DNA of 64,000 bases. Origin: Capitulum mitella (taxonomy: Eukaryota; Arthropoda; Thecostraca; Pollicipedomorpha; Pollicipedidae). Location of the stretch: the NCBI GenBank assembly GCA_030062745.1, contig CP099839.1:12253302-12317301 (forward strand). The letters run 5' to 3'. A program made the position numbers and the translations under genes. Below the pieces are notes generated by a model, which worked only from the letters and a program-made list of their open reading frames with translations, had not been told where the DNA came from and searched no databases. Shown here one piece after another: positions 12,061 through 22,949 of the stretch (its first letter is position 1; every line of letters starts with the position of its first letter).

Positions 12061-12760
12061 GCAAGAGGACAAAGATTTACAGTTGCCTCATATCAGAGGT
12101 TTTCTCTACAGAATGAGGGTCCAGGACGGCGTAACCCCGGTTCAGCAGAAGCTCCGGCCATAGCAGCCGGCGATCCCGTCAGAAGGTACGAAGCGTCTGG
12201 AAGAGCTGGAGGCGGATGGATCACGAAAAGTGGAATCATCTCCTTGGATTTCTCCGATGGCCATCACTCACAGACGCTCAGGTGGGATCAGAAAGTGTCT
12301 AGATCTGAAGGCAATTAACCACAGCGTAACTCCCAGCAAACACTGCCTAAGATGCAAGAGATTCTAGACAACCTCAGAGAGTCTACACTGTTTTTCTCAC
12401 TGGACATGCAGTCTGCCTTTCAGTCAGCTCGAGCCCCACGAGGAGTAGAGAGATCTGACGCTTTCATGACTCATGGCGGTCTCAGACGCTTCAGGAGGTG
12501 CCTTTGTAGACCGTCTTTGATCCTTGCAGCCTTTCAAAAAGCAATGAAGGCGATTTTTCGTGGCCAGGAAGGAGTCCAAGTGCATCTTGATGACATCATC
12601 GTCTTCGGTAGAGACCGGGAGGAGCACGCCAGGAGACTGCAAGCTGTGTAGTGTCGCCTCAGGAGCCATGACGTGATTCTGAATGAAGAGAAGTACAAGC
12701 TCCGGGCGAATTCCTTGGACTTCTTGGGATTCGCGATTTGAGAGGACAGCGTTTAATGCT
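12061..12760 (+). pseudogene. Ty3/gypsy reverse transcriptase remnant
   Basis: Finger residues (SSPWISPMAIT, then SGGIRKCLDLKAIN) lie at about 12238-12320 after an in-frame stop at 12161. A frameshift near 12340 moves the reading to the frame of 12352-12651. That frame carries FSLDMQSAF (motif A) and HLDDIIVFG (motif C), where the usual Tyr of YLDD is His. After a stop at about 12651 the same frame continues with thumb-like LNEEKYKL and LDFLGFAI. The enzyme would copy element RNA. At least two stops and one frameshift make it dead. Confidence 0.8.
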
Positions 12761-12819
12761 CTGCAGTATTTCAGGCTGCACTGTACGTGAGTAGGGACCG
12801 AACCAGCAGTATGACGGAC

Positions 12820-13576
12820 ATGAAATCGCCGGCTTCGGCGAAAGAGCTGCAGCGCGCGCTGAGTCTGTTTGGCTCTTACGCCAGATTTCTACATTGTTGG
12901 ATCCTCTGCGGGCGGCGCTGAGACGTCGAACGGCGGAGAAGTTCAAGTGGACTGGAGACCTTGAGAAGCCCTTCCAAACAGTGACGGCTGCTATCATTCA
13001 CAGTTTAGCTCTCGCTATGTACGACCCTGCTCTGCCGACAGCGGTGACGACGGACGCGTCGGACGTCGGCGTAAGTGGAGTCAAGTGACGCCAAATGAAT
13101 CAGATCCACCCTCAGGATGAAAAGGCTGTAAGTTTCGTTTCCGCCACCATGTCCACAGCGCACCGCAAGTACAACTGTGCAGACCGTCAGGCCCTGGCCG
13201 CGCGCTGGGCTGTGGAGCACTGGCTTCGGACCTGTCTGGATCTGCGTTTGTTCTCAGGACCAATCATCACGCCCTGCAGCTGTTCATGACGTCGAAAGGC
13301 GTACAGCGAACTCGTATGAGGGCTTCTCACTGGGCCAGTTGCCGGATGGTTTACAATTTTACGGTTCAGTACGTCAGTGGGCCCAAAAACCCTGAAGATG
13401 GTCCCTCCCGTTTGCCAGCAGCGACGGTGACACCAACTGGGGACGAACAGCTGATGGCGGCTGCCATCACGGACGGCGTGGGGCAGCAGTCTGCAGTGGA
13501 TCGAGAGGAGATGGCTGCCGCTGAACAGTCTGAACCAGTGCTGCGTGAGCTGGAGCAGCAAGTGTCTTCCAAATGA
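12820..13576 (+). pseudogene. Retroelement connection and RNase H remnant
   Basis: KELQRALSLFGSYARF near 12840-12890 is the connection segment. TTDASDVGVSGV near 13030-13080 holds the first RNase H Asp. The next motif reads ADRQALAARWAVEHW (about 13180-13220), where the catalytic Glu has become Gln. The TDHHAL motif near 13258 reads TNHHAL. The frames change between these blocks. Sequence resembling the usual end (YVSGPKNPEDGPSRLP) is at about 13370-13415. No integrase follows. Two lost catalytic acids and several frame breaks show long decay. Confidence 0.75.
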
Positions 13577-13579
13577 CTG

Positions 13580-15010
13580 AGGCGGTCCACTGACAGTACT
13601 GCACGGTGGACTTCTATGTAGAATTATGAAAACTATCCGCGCCAGATCTAGCGACATGCTGTGACACTGAAGCTGCTGTTGTGGATAGCAAGGATGGCAA
13701 GCATCTTTGCCTTCAATGCGATATGGTTCAGTGCAGTTCAATAAAGAGTAGCAAAAATGCCCTTTTTAATGTCAAGCCTTGAATCGTTCTTGTCATATAG
13801 CTGGATCTCATAGACCATGACCGACCAGAGGGTAAGCAGATCAATGGCGTGATTTGGTATCAGCCTAAAATCTGGATAATTTTAGAGTTTTCGTCCAATT
13901 AAATTCAAAAAATGACGGATGGGTAATGGTCAGCTTTGCAAAGCTTTTGTTTGCCTGAGGACCGTGTCACGCAAAACAAATAAAAGCCAGTTACAGCGCA
14001 ATGAGCCTACCTTTCTCACTGTGAACAGCTCTGAGACAGCGCAGAAATCTTATTCAGTTTCGACGTTGGAGAAAGACATATGTTACGTGTACGTAACCCC
14101 ATCTCGTTTAATTAGCAGGTACCATACACAGCACGTATGTGGTATCTCGTATCTTGTATCCGTATCTTGGCACATGGCACCACATATGCCAAGAGTCTGA
14201 TCTCTCCAGATCGAGCCAGCATTGTTCCCTCGTGAGAGCTTTGGCCGGTTGCCGTATGACGGCGCACGCCATCCCCCAGATCCGGCAGCTTGCCAATTTG
14301 GTCCTGGTTAATGGGCGAGAAGTTGTCGGCTCAAATTTGATTAGACGGCGCAAGTTGTCGACTTGACCAGTGTAGATCCGGCCCCCTGACGAGGCCGCGT
14401 TCCGGTTCGTTGGCGTCATATGCAAGAGGCGCGGGATTAAGGCCAGAACGGCCGGAACTTCCCTCCTGCAGTCAATACGTCGCGAATGAGTGTGCGTTAA
14501 TTTCAACACATTGACCCGAGTCAGTGGCCATAAAGTTATGCATGCCGTCCCAAGGACAAAATAATGCCGCCATAAAGAGACAGACGCGACTGGGCGGAGA
14601 TGGTCGTCCGTTGTTAGATATCAATATCCTGTCAGCAGTACTGCACACAGAAGGCGCCGTAACGGAGAACAACGGCAGGATCATTAGTGTCGGTCTTCTA
14701 CCATGCAGTCAGGCACTGGCTACCAAGAGCCCGTGCTGCTGCGGTCGATCGGCAAGATTCCATCACTGGATCGGTCAGCAGCCGGCAGTAGTAAGCCCAC
14801 GGCGCCGACAAAAGAATCCGCTAATGGATCGACTTTAAGCCCGAGAATTTAGGTCACTGTGGTGCAACCAAGAGTGCAACCATGGTCTCGGAGCATCGCA
14901 TGTTATGACAGTGACTAATTACCTCTCATTTCCATTACTGCCAATAAGCTGTCATGCCTGTGATGCCAGTTTAGCCTCAAGTACGTAACTCTTCTCTTAT
15001 GAATGTCGAT
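13580..15010. other. Stretch with no recognisable gene
   Basis: A 133-codon minus-strand frame at 14108-14509 has no known domain. Its middle (near 14328) contains a word resembling a tRNA B box and may be repeat-derived. Nothing firm. Confidence 0.3.
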
Positions 15011-15012
15011 AC

Positions 15013-15096
15013 ATGTTTTCTTCTTCATGCTAGAATATTAATATTAATAAAGAAGAAAGCATGTTCATACATGCTTTCTTCTTCTTCTTCTTCATG
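15013..15096. repeat. CTT/GAA inverted repeat and microsatellite
   Basis: GAAGAAAGCATG is followed after six bases by CATGCTTTCTTC, a 12-bp perfect hairpin (centre near 15067), continuing into a (CTT)n run. A weaker copy of the pyrimidine arm (CATGTTTTCTTCTTC) lies just upstream with AT-rich sequence between. Confidence 0.6.
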
Positions 15097-15392
15097 AGAG
15101 ATTCGCATTGAAAAATAAACGATTTCTATGCAAAGCCGTGAAGCCGAGTCGCATGTTTTATATGGCTTTTTAGTTGCGTCAGCTTGGTAGGGCTGTTTCC
15201 ATGAAATTACTCAACAGTAAAACCAAGCAATGAAAACAACGAAATAGTAGAACGGTCGATGGGATTATAGACTGACACGACATCATATAGACACCGAATT
15301 ACAGACTGACACGACGTCAGGTCACCGCCTCCTCTGATGGGAGGAAGACAGCCACCTGGAGTCGCCTCCGAGCCGGCGCGCCCTGAACTGAC

Positions 15393-16657
15393 CTTGACCT
15401 GTTGCTCGGCGTCCTCGCGGTGGCCGCGCACGGAGCCGCTGCGACTGCGCACCGAGCTGCCGGCCGAGCGGGGACTGGTCTCGGCCGACGGCCGGCCGCC
15501 GCCACCGGCGCTCGGCTCGTCGCGACCCTTCTCGCGCGCGAACAGCCGCGATATCCCGCGACAGTGCAGCCGCCGGATGAGGCCCAGCTGGGCGGCGGCG
15601 CGCGGCTCGCGGCCCTGTTCGCCGGCCAGCCGCGCCGGCTGCATCGCCAGCGCGCCCACCAGACACTCGACCACGTGCGCCTGCAGGGCGGCCAGCGGCG
15701 CGTACAGCTGCGCCGGGCAGACGCCCGCTGTTGTTGGCGCGGTACACGGAGGCGCCCATCTCGACCAGCTCGTGCAGGCAGTCCTCGTCCGGCTGGGCGC
15801 GGCACACGCACACGTGCAGCGGCGTGTTGCCGTACTCGTCCACCACGTTCACGTCGGCGCCGTAGCCGACCAGCTCGGCCACGGACTCGGCGTCCTCGGC
15901 CACCACGGCCGAGAAGAGCGGCGGCAGGCGGCGCAGGTACGCCGGCGAGCCGTACACGGCGCCGAACGTGGCCGGGTCGCCGTCCCGCGAGCGCAGCGCC
16001 GTCAGCGGCGCCGCCAGGCTCTTGTTGACGCGCAGCGGGGCGCGGCCGGGCCGGGCCGCCTCCGGCGCGTCGCCGCCGGGCCGCCGCGCCGCCTCCTCGG
16101 CCGGCTCGGCGAACAACGCCCGCGGGCTGATGCGCACCACCAGGTCGCGCAGGAACGAGCTGTTATGCTGAAGCAGCGCCAGCGCGCGCGGATGCTGCTC
16201 CTTGGCCAGCACGGCCGGGCTCCGCTCCGGCGCGTCGGCCCGCTCCCGGCCGGCCAGGTTGAAGCGCACGCTGGCGGTCGGCCGCGGCGACGGCTCGTCG
16301 CTGCCGCCCCGCTCCGGCTCCAGCGGCTGCGGAGGCCGCGGCGGGGGTGGCGGAGGAGGCGGCGGCGGCGGCTTCCGGGCGGGTTCCCGCGCCGGTGCCG
16401 GCTCCGGCTCCGGCTCCGGCTCCGGCCCCGGCTCCGGCGGCGGCGCCTCGGCCTCCTGAGAGCCCCACTCGGCGGCGGCGCCCGGCCTCAGGTGGCCCGT
16501 GTTCGGGTCGAAGCCGCGGCTGAGCAGCAGTCGGACCACCGAGTGGGCGCACGCCTCAACCGCCAGCTGGAGCGGCTGCTGTAGCGCCGTCGGCAGCCAG
16601 CAGGTGTCCTCCTCAGTCGCGCTGCGGCAGCCGAACACAGCCTCACTAGGGGAGTCG
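15393..16657 (-). CDS. Large exon of an ankyrin-repeat protein
   Basis: The minus-strand frame opens after a pyrimidine-rich acceptor (TTTCCCCAG, exon from 16657). An ankyrin repeat (PLQLAVEACAHSVVRLLL, SRGFDPN) comes first, then about 60 residues rich in Pro/Glu/Ala (16270-16450). More ankyrin repeats follow from about 15940 (LFSAVVAEDAESVAELV, GADVNVVDEYGNTPLHVCV, then LHELVEMGASVYRANNSG). At a GGG run (plus-strand CCC at 15724-15726) the ankyrin-like reading moves one base to AQLYAPLAALQAHVVECLV. The exon then probably ends at AAG|GTCAGT (15393) or CAG|GTCAAG (15399). Ankyrin repeats bind other proteins; the partner is unknown. The exon is far more GC-rich than its flanks. I do not recognise the family. 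The shift may be a sequencing error or a real lesion. Confidence 0.7.
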
Positions 16658-16984
16658 CTGGGGAAACGCTGGGGAGGGACGATGCCGGCCCTGGCAAGGC
16701 CACATGGGGAGTGTTAACGACGTCACAGGGAAGTAAAACACAGGCAAGGGAAGGACGTATCATGAGGACCAAGTCCCCTCCATCTTCATCACAGTAACAG
16801 GGCATTACACTCACAGGAGGTAACGCGTCACCAGGAACTGATGACGCGGACGAAAACTGGCGACCTTCATACTGTGCGTAATATGTCTATATCTGCATAC
16901 AAGAGTTTTTAATATATCGGCCTTGTTCAGCGGACTAAAAATTTCTGCTGCCACGACTCTGGAAAATCTCACGAAGTAACCTAC

Positions 16985-17016
16985 CTGTCCTGGCTCCTGC
17001 TCTTGGTCTGCTGAAC
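16985..17016 (-). CDS. Probable 32-nt microexon of the ankyrin-repeat gene
   Basis: On the minus strand a strong acceptor (TGCTCCTTTTCAG) is followed by 32 nt and a strong donor (GTAGGT). Its phase is 0 in and 2 out, which joins the large exon at its first base to keep the frame open (ending ...SRSQD then SDSPSEA). It also follows on from the phase-0 end of the exon at 21460. The encoded piece is hydrophilic (VQQTKSRSQD) and carries Ser/Arg residues. Support is splice signals plus phase only. Confidence 0.55.
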
Positions 17017-17019
17017 CTG

Positions 17020-19560
17020 AAAAGGAGCATTCAGTGTGAGATAAAAAGAAACTGCATTGATGCAATACCGTGGAGAAATAGGACAAATATTTCGTAGGCG
17101 CGAATCGGAATGTTAGTTTATAATTAGTTTATCAGAAAATGAACGCACCGTTGTGTTTACCGCCTGGTATTCCATAACGAGCTTTACTTTCCATCGTTTA
17201 TTTCATAGGCCAGTCTCATCGGGCATTTCAAACAGTCCAACTCACCGCTTCGGACAGTTTGAGTGAAGTAGCTGGCCCATGTGGTCCGGTGCGCTCGACC
17301 TCAAACGCAGCGCCGGCAAACAAAGAAACGCCAGCAAATTTTACCACCTCTACGGAAAGCAACTGGCACTGCAAACTGGCGCCCACATAATGCCTAAATC
17401 GTTCTGATGCTCGAACGCACAGGCTGTTCGTGATCAGCGTGAGCTTCCAGACTTTTCACTTAGTATCTGGCATTACACCAAAAGCCGCAATGAACCATAA
17501 AAATACCTGGGAGCCGGTATTACGCGACGTTCATAAACAAAACCACGCACAAGTCTTCTTACGTCAAACTATTACCTGTTTGCAATAACGTTACAAATAA
17601 CGATAAAACGATCGCCAAAATGTTCTCCAAATAATGGTCGTCCAGTTCTCCAAATACGCCAATTCGATTATATCAGTACGCGGTTGCACAAGTTAGTGCC
17701 CCTTATGCATTCGCAGCCGTAAAAAGGGTCCCTTGCCAACCTGATACTTTTGAAGACGGCATGACGTTTCGTAAAAAATAACATTAAGAGCATATTCTTA
17801 AAATTGCATGTTTCTAAAGAAGTATCACACTTGCGACCTCCAGAACGCAGTCTTTGATCTAGGTAATAGACAGTTGAAACCTTAACAGCATACGTTTCTT
17901 CCACCGACCTTATTCACTTGCTCAGAATTGGTCTAATCTGAAGTACTAACAATTTCCATCGCAAAGGCGGCAAACTTGTCCTACATATGTAGAAAACTTG
18001 CCACATCGTGATACTGCTTTATTGCGCAAGTAACTATACAAATGACACAGTTCACAATTTACATCACAGCCGCATGAGTGAAGTGAACAAACTCAGCCCT
18101 ATACCAAAAGATATTTATATTTTGCTCCATTTTTTCTGCCCTGTGTATCTTAATTTAACTCTGATATTCCTTTTAGTGTGTGATGAAACGGCATGTCATG
18201 GTCATATTTTGTTCTTTTTTTACGTTTTTCATGTATCGCAGCCCCAGTGACATCTTACCACTTTGTAATCCATCAATCCGGGGGGAAATATAGAAGACTA
18301 AACGTTATTCCAATCATCGTTTCCTCAGCGTCGTTCCGTTTCCAGGGGCGACGCAGAACAGGAATATAATTTGATCGTTAGCATGCCTTACGTACTTTGA
18401 GAGTTTCGCTGCCGATCAACCGCTAGATGGCATAACTTTGGGCTGACAGACCTTCCCCTCCAAAGTCACCAGTGGAGGACGTAACTTTGGGATAATAGAC
18501 CCAGATTGTTGACGGGTGACTGTTTCCAAACGCAATCAACGATGGAAATCGGACAGTCCTTGATGGAATAGCTTCCTTCGCTCCAAAACTGTGACGTGAT
18601 CTGTTTTTTTTTCCAACCAAGCCGCTGCAATCTCATCGTTAGGCCAAATATTCAGCATTGATGTAGTCATTCGTGTGCAAAATAAGGTGAGAATTAACGA
18701 GAAACAAAAATAGACCCAAATTCTTTATGCCTAACCATTCACTCCCAATCCACTAGACCTGGCCTAGGCAATGCATAACCTCAACGCCGAATCCCAGTCC
18801 TCCCAATAAATAAATAAATAAATAAATAAATATATATGTATATATTAAAATCGGGAAATGGCTGTCCTCACTTGGTGACGTGGCGACAGTAAGTAGTTGA
18901 ATTCTCTCGTCTCGAATAAAAAACTTGCATTCTTCGGGGATTTTCTTCATGGCTAGGCGTTGATGGCCAATATCAGACTACGGTTGTGCCAACTGTCATC
19001 TTACGTATCCGTGCCAATATTGGCCAAACAGAAGTCTGGGTGGCCAGGTAACACACAGGACACGTTTTTGAGCCGTAGGTATATCGGTTCCGGGCGGAGC
19101 CCGTGGTACTGACGACAGGTGCACTGCCCGGGCTTTTGAGAAAATAATGCGTCTACCCAAGACCAGGTGACCCTGCACCCATCGACGTGCCAACCGAGGA
19201 GCCACGCAGCAACATCGCCAGTCGTCCGGCCATCTGCCATAATGTCTCACTCTCCAAAACAGTACGCCTGTTACAGGGTCTTTCATGCCGGATGGTTTTA
19301 CCTTCCTGCATTAGAACAGATACACGATTTTCCTTACGTAATGGAATGAACTAAAGTCAAGAGCATCCATCAACATTTTTGATGTCCCAAGCCATGTGAG
19401 AACAGCAAAGACAAACATGGGGCGGATACATTCATGAAATAATGCGTAGGAAGCTGCCTATGAAAATTATAAATTTAAAAGTTTCGAAGTACTCACCCAT
19501 ATGGAAAAATCATTACGTTAACACAATGGCGTGGGATGTGATATGAGACAGATTTGGAGC
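17020..19560. other. Intron-like stretch, no gene recognised
   Basis: It lies between the inferred exons at 16985 and 21460. A minus-strand open segment at 19005-19240 ends at a good donor word (GTAAGA) but has no good acceptor, and its length would break the frame of the gene. An AAAT run is noted separately. Confidence 0.35.
18805..18832. repeat. (AAAT)n microsatellite
   Basis: About six to seven tandem AAAT units followed by a TA-rich run. Confidence 0.85.
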
Positions 19561-19568
19561 CCCTCTCG

Positions 19569-19793
19569 GTGGTTGCTGGCCTGTATGTCGTAAAGTGTGG
19601 CTTGTGGCCCTTAGAAGGGCCGGAGAGTAAGCTGACGTTCCGGTCATGGGCCCTCTTCAATGCTTCTTTAGTGTTGCCAGGCTGACAGGACAGACGAAGC
19701 ACTGAAGAGGGCACATGGCCGAAACGTCTGCTACTCCCCAGCTCTTCTAGGAACCAAAAGACACACAATACGGCATACAGGCCAACAGGCACC
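19569..19793. mobile_element. Foldback element with ~110-bp inverted arms
   Basis: The left arm begins GGTGGTTGCTGGCCTGTATG. The right arm ends with its reverse complement (CATACAGGCCAACAGGCACC). Inside, the pairs GACGTTCCGGTCATG / CATGGCCGAAACGTC and GCCCTCTTC / GAAGAGGGC also match, and the arms meet near GTTGCCAGGCTGAC. There is no coding capacity. A shorter relative with the same right flank is at 6870-7006. It is a foldback or long-TIR MITE inside the probable intron of the ankyrin gene. Confidence 0.65.
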
Positions 19794-20519
19794 AAAAAGA
19801 TCTCCAAGAATGACTTACACCATCATCCAGCGGGATCTCCAAAAACTCAACTATTGCTCTAAAGATTCGGACAACAGTCGCCCTTGCGTCTCATCCGGTG
19901 GTCTCGTGCCAGCCCTGCGAAGACATAACTAGTCCAGTTCACTTAGTAGCGTGACTGAGGTTTCATTTCGCAAAACTGGATGTCGCCTTTTTAAACGGTC
20001 AAACCTTTTCCATTATTGCCCGCTAGTCTTTGAAAAAATCTGTATGGGAGAAGTACGGCTATCACTGGCAAGTACGACGGTGTGACAGTCAGTGGCAATG
20101 ACGCAGAACTGATAGTATTCAAGTTGTTGCTTACCGTTATTGCTAGTATAAAAACTATAATGTTTTCAATTACAAAGCTCTCCACACGAAATGACTGAAC
20201 ATAGCAATGACAAGTGTTGCAAAGCTGGTGGTAGATTAGAAGACGCGGACCACGCCGCGTGCCAGATACGTGGTCAGATTTACGTCGGCTTGAAATCGTT
20301 CTAGCAGCGAGATAATAATTTTGAGGTGTATGTCGTCACTGGCGGCCAACCAGTTTCGCTACGCGGAGCCACAGCCTGTGACGGGGGAGATGGTTGGGCC
20401 AGGCTAGGAAAGTCCGCGTCCGACTACTGAGACCTATCCTGAGACACAACGCAACAAGACCACCCCAAACCCGAACTGAAGCGCAGCACTTATACATAAC
20501 AAGAATTTGCCTACTACTT

Positions 20520-20520
<1 letters not shown>

Positions 20521-20552
<32 letters not shown>
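20521..20552. repeat. (TTTAG)n microsatellite
   Basis: About six tandem TTTAG units. This is not the arthropod telomere unit TTAGG. Confidence 0.85.
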
Positions 20553-21345
20553 TGATCGTCGACGGAACAACCCAGTTACAGAACCCAATAACCGAATTAC
20601 ATCACAGTGGGGTTCCCAAGCTGCGCTGAAAAATCTGAAACCTGCGTATTCCAGTTCTGTCCTGGTGTAATGCGTCAGGAAACCAACCACAGAATAGTCG
20701 TGAAAGGTAGAAGCAGATTTGTCATTGGACTTGAATCGGCCTTTCATAGACTTGTCCTCAAGTGTCGAAATTCGGCTACTTCAGACTTGTTCTGAAGTGC
20801 TGGAGTCCGGCCACTCCCGAGTCGGCTCGGTACAACTGGTGAAGACGTAATCCATCTTGTTTGCGACAGAGGCCGTCGATGAACAGAGCCGCACGCAGAA
20901 ACTTCGAATCGCCCACGACCTTTTCCTAAGAGTGAACTTTTAAGCACCTCCTGACCTGCCTCATGAAAGGCTACAGCTTCCAGTCTGTCGTGAACAGCCT
21001 GTTAAGGCCAAAGTTGGGCAGTCTATTGGGAAAGTTGTCTTTTCTGATGAAATTTAGGCCGACGAAATTGCGCTACAGTGATATAGTACACAACAGCTTC
21101 CAGGCTCCAAGCAGAAATTTGCATCCAGTTGTTTTGGTTCACACATCTTTGGAACAAAGCGGAACAAAAGGAAGTGAAGAGACATTTCTCATTGGCCAGA
21201 AAAACTGCGCCGCATCGGGACACACGGTGTCGCTCGGTCCGTGATAAAGTCCCGGCCGGCTCCTGAGGCCATCAGCCTCCAGGCACGGATGGTCACTCGC
21301 CCTCAGTCTCCGGGCACGGCTGGGCACCGCCTCCAGACTTTGGGC

Positions 21346-21488
21346 GTGGGTGGAGGCACTGCAATCAGTCAACGGACGTGGGTGGAGATCTCATCACCAG
21401 TCTCCGGACGTGGGTGGAGATCTCACCACCAGTCTCCGGGCGTCGGTGGAAGTACTCACCATCAGTCTTCGGGCGTGGGTGGAGATGA
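21346..21488. repeat. 32-33 bp minisatellite spanning an exon-intron junction
   Basis: Units start at 21346, 21378, 21410, 21442 and 21475 (last one partial), each beginning GTGGGTGGAG or a close variant. On the minus strand the last two units form the end of the exon at 21460-21565 and its splice donor. The others lie just downstream in the intron and carry donor-like copies. Confidence 0.75.
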
Positions 21489-21565
21489 TGACGGCCACCG
21501 TGTTGCTGTCGTCCTCCTGAATGGCCTGCTCCAGGCGGCGAGCAGCCCGCCACAGGCACACGTAC
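21460..21565 (-). CDS. Upstream exon of the ankyrin-repeat gene (inferred)
   Basis: The minus-strand acceptor CTTTCTCCCTGCAG is followed by 106 nt and the donor GTGAGT. It is read as one leading base plus 35 codons (YVCLWRAARRLEQAI, QEDDSNTVAVIISTH, ARRLM), a helical, ankyrin-like composition. It ends in phase 0, matching the 32-nt exon at 16985-17016. More 5' exons must exist, since one base of a split codon comes from upstream. None was found with confidence up to 64 kb. The last 45 or so bases lie in a 32-33 bp tandem repeat. Confidence 0.55.
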
Positions 21566-22806
21566 CTGCAGGGAGAAAGGGAGAACACAGCACAGCTCAG
21601 CTGACGGCCAGAACGGAGAGCGCCAGCCAGGTGGACAGACTAGTAAACTATTCGTTGGCGTTCCCAATGGCTCACCGTTCCATGATCTTTACCGAACGCT
21701 GTGCCGACTTCTAAATGCCATTTCATCCACTTCTAAATGTCAAAGTAATGGCATGCATAGTTAACGGACGTAATCGATCGCATCCTCGATGGAGCATGCG
21801 ACCGGTACAGTTTTCACAGCTGGGGCACAGTGCAGATAATGTTAAGTTTGTTCTGTCTGTAATGATCAGCAAGGCACAGCAAAAGCCTTCGAAATTAGCA
21901 AGTGACCTTTTCAACGCAAGTAGTGTCACATTATCTGACGACAAGGACAGTTTTTTGCATGCAACACAGTAATTTCTTTACAAAGAATAACATGTTTGCA
22001 TGATGCAAGCATGAAATTGCGCAAAGCCCGCATCCATTCAACAGGAGCAATTATGCCTGATACGCCTTTTTGCTTGGTATATGGTTAATCCTCTTCAAAC
22101 TGGAGGGGCTTTCGCTCGCACCGATGGCGAACGAGGACGGGGGAAAAGGTGGAGGTGGTGGGCATCTCCTTGCCATTTGGCCCGTAACTGAATTAACGCC
22201 TCGGGACAGAAGGCAATCGATAGCCCTGTATCCACGGAATCCAATGGTACCCGATTCAATCTCATCAAATTAACCAGTGGTCTCCTAATTAAGGCCAAAC
22301 TTTATGTTTGGTAACTGTAAATCAATTTCCCGGGAGGTTAAAAACAATATATTTGGGGTTAAATAGGCCTAAAATGCCTATTTAATGATAAAGGCCTCCT
22401 TTATCAAATCCAGTGCCGAAAATTAGTATACAAACTTTCTAAAGTAAAAAAGTTCATCACAGGTCATTGATCGGAAAAGGTCTGACATTGAATACGTCTT
22501 TGGCCTAACTAAATTGACTTGTTCGCATATGGACGACCTTTCTGAACCGATTTCATGCCGTCATCTGCCGTTTATACATACCCATTACCCTAAAGCAGCA
22601 AAAAACGACATTTGGCGCAAAAGTCGCTCTGCAAGCCTCCAGTAATGACGTTATAGCTCGATGACCTAAGAAGACCCGGGGACGCTGTTTTCTCAAAATA
22701 TGTGCAATGAATGCATCATCAGCTATGCCGAATTTCACGCCGCTATCGAACGCCATGGCATCCCCGCTCCTCGTCCGGCGAGGATCAAAATCGAAAATAA
22801 ATACAG

Positions 22807-22808
<2 letters not shown>

Positions 22809-22894
<86 letters not shown>

Positions 22895-22941
22895 GAGGGA
22901 GAGAGAGAAGGGAGAGAGAGAGGGAGAGAGAGAGAGAGAGA
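22809..22941. repeat. (GA)n microsatellite, ~133 bp
   Basis: Nearly pure GA with a few GGGA interruptions in the right half. Open frames of Arg-Glu repeats across it are artefacts. Confidence 0.95.
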
Positions 22942-22949
22942 ACGAAAAA

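Larger units (their letters stand above)
10640..13576 (+). mobile_element. Degraded Ty3/gypsy-type LTR retrotransposon (gag-pol remnant)
   Basis: In order on the plus strand are a gag end with a zinc knuckle, an aspartic protease, reverse transcriptase and RNase H, which is Ty3/gypsy order. Stops and frameshifts break every domain. No integrase zinc finger or DDE core follows RNase H, and I find no flanking LTRs of its own, so it looks truncated at both ends. The protease is split by a foreign solo LTR (11477-11982). Boundaries are approximate. Confidence 0.8.

Noticed and set aside
13187..13741. 184-codon minus-strand frame
   Set aside because: It is antisense to the RNase H remnant of the gypsy element.
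15337..16584. 415-codon plus-strand frame opposite the ankyrin exon
   Set aside because: It is the antisense shadow of a GC-rich exon: Arg/Ala/Gly filler with no domain, while the minus strand shows ankyrin repeats and splice sites.
19005..19240. Minus-strand open segment with Cys/Trp-rich translation, ending at a GTAAGA donor
   Set aside because: There is no pyrimidine-rich acceptor, and its length would break the frame between the inferred exons at 21460 and 16985. It could be an exon of something else, but I cannot support it.
20521..20552. TTTAG repeat as an interstitial telomere
   Set aside because: The unit differs from TTAGG and TTAGGG, and the run is short.
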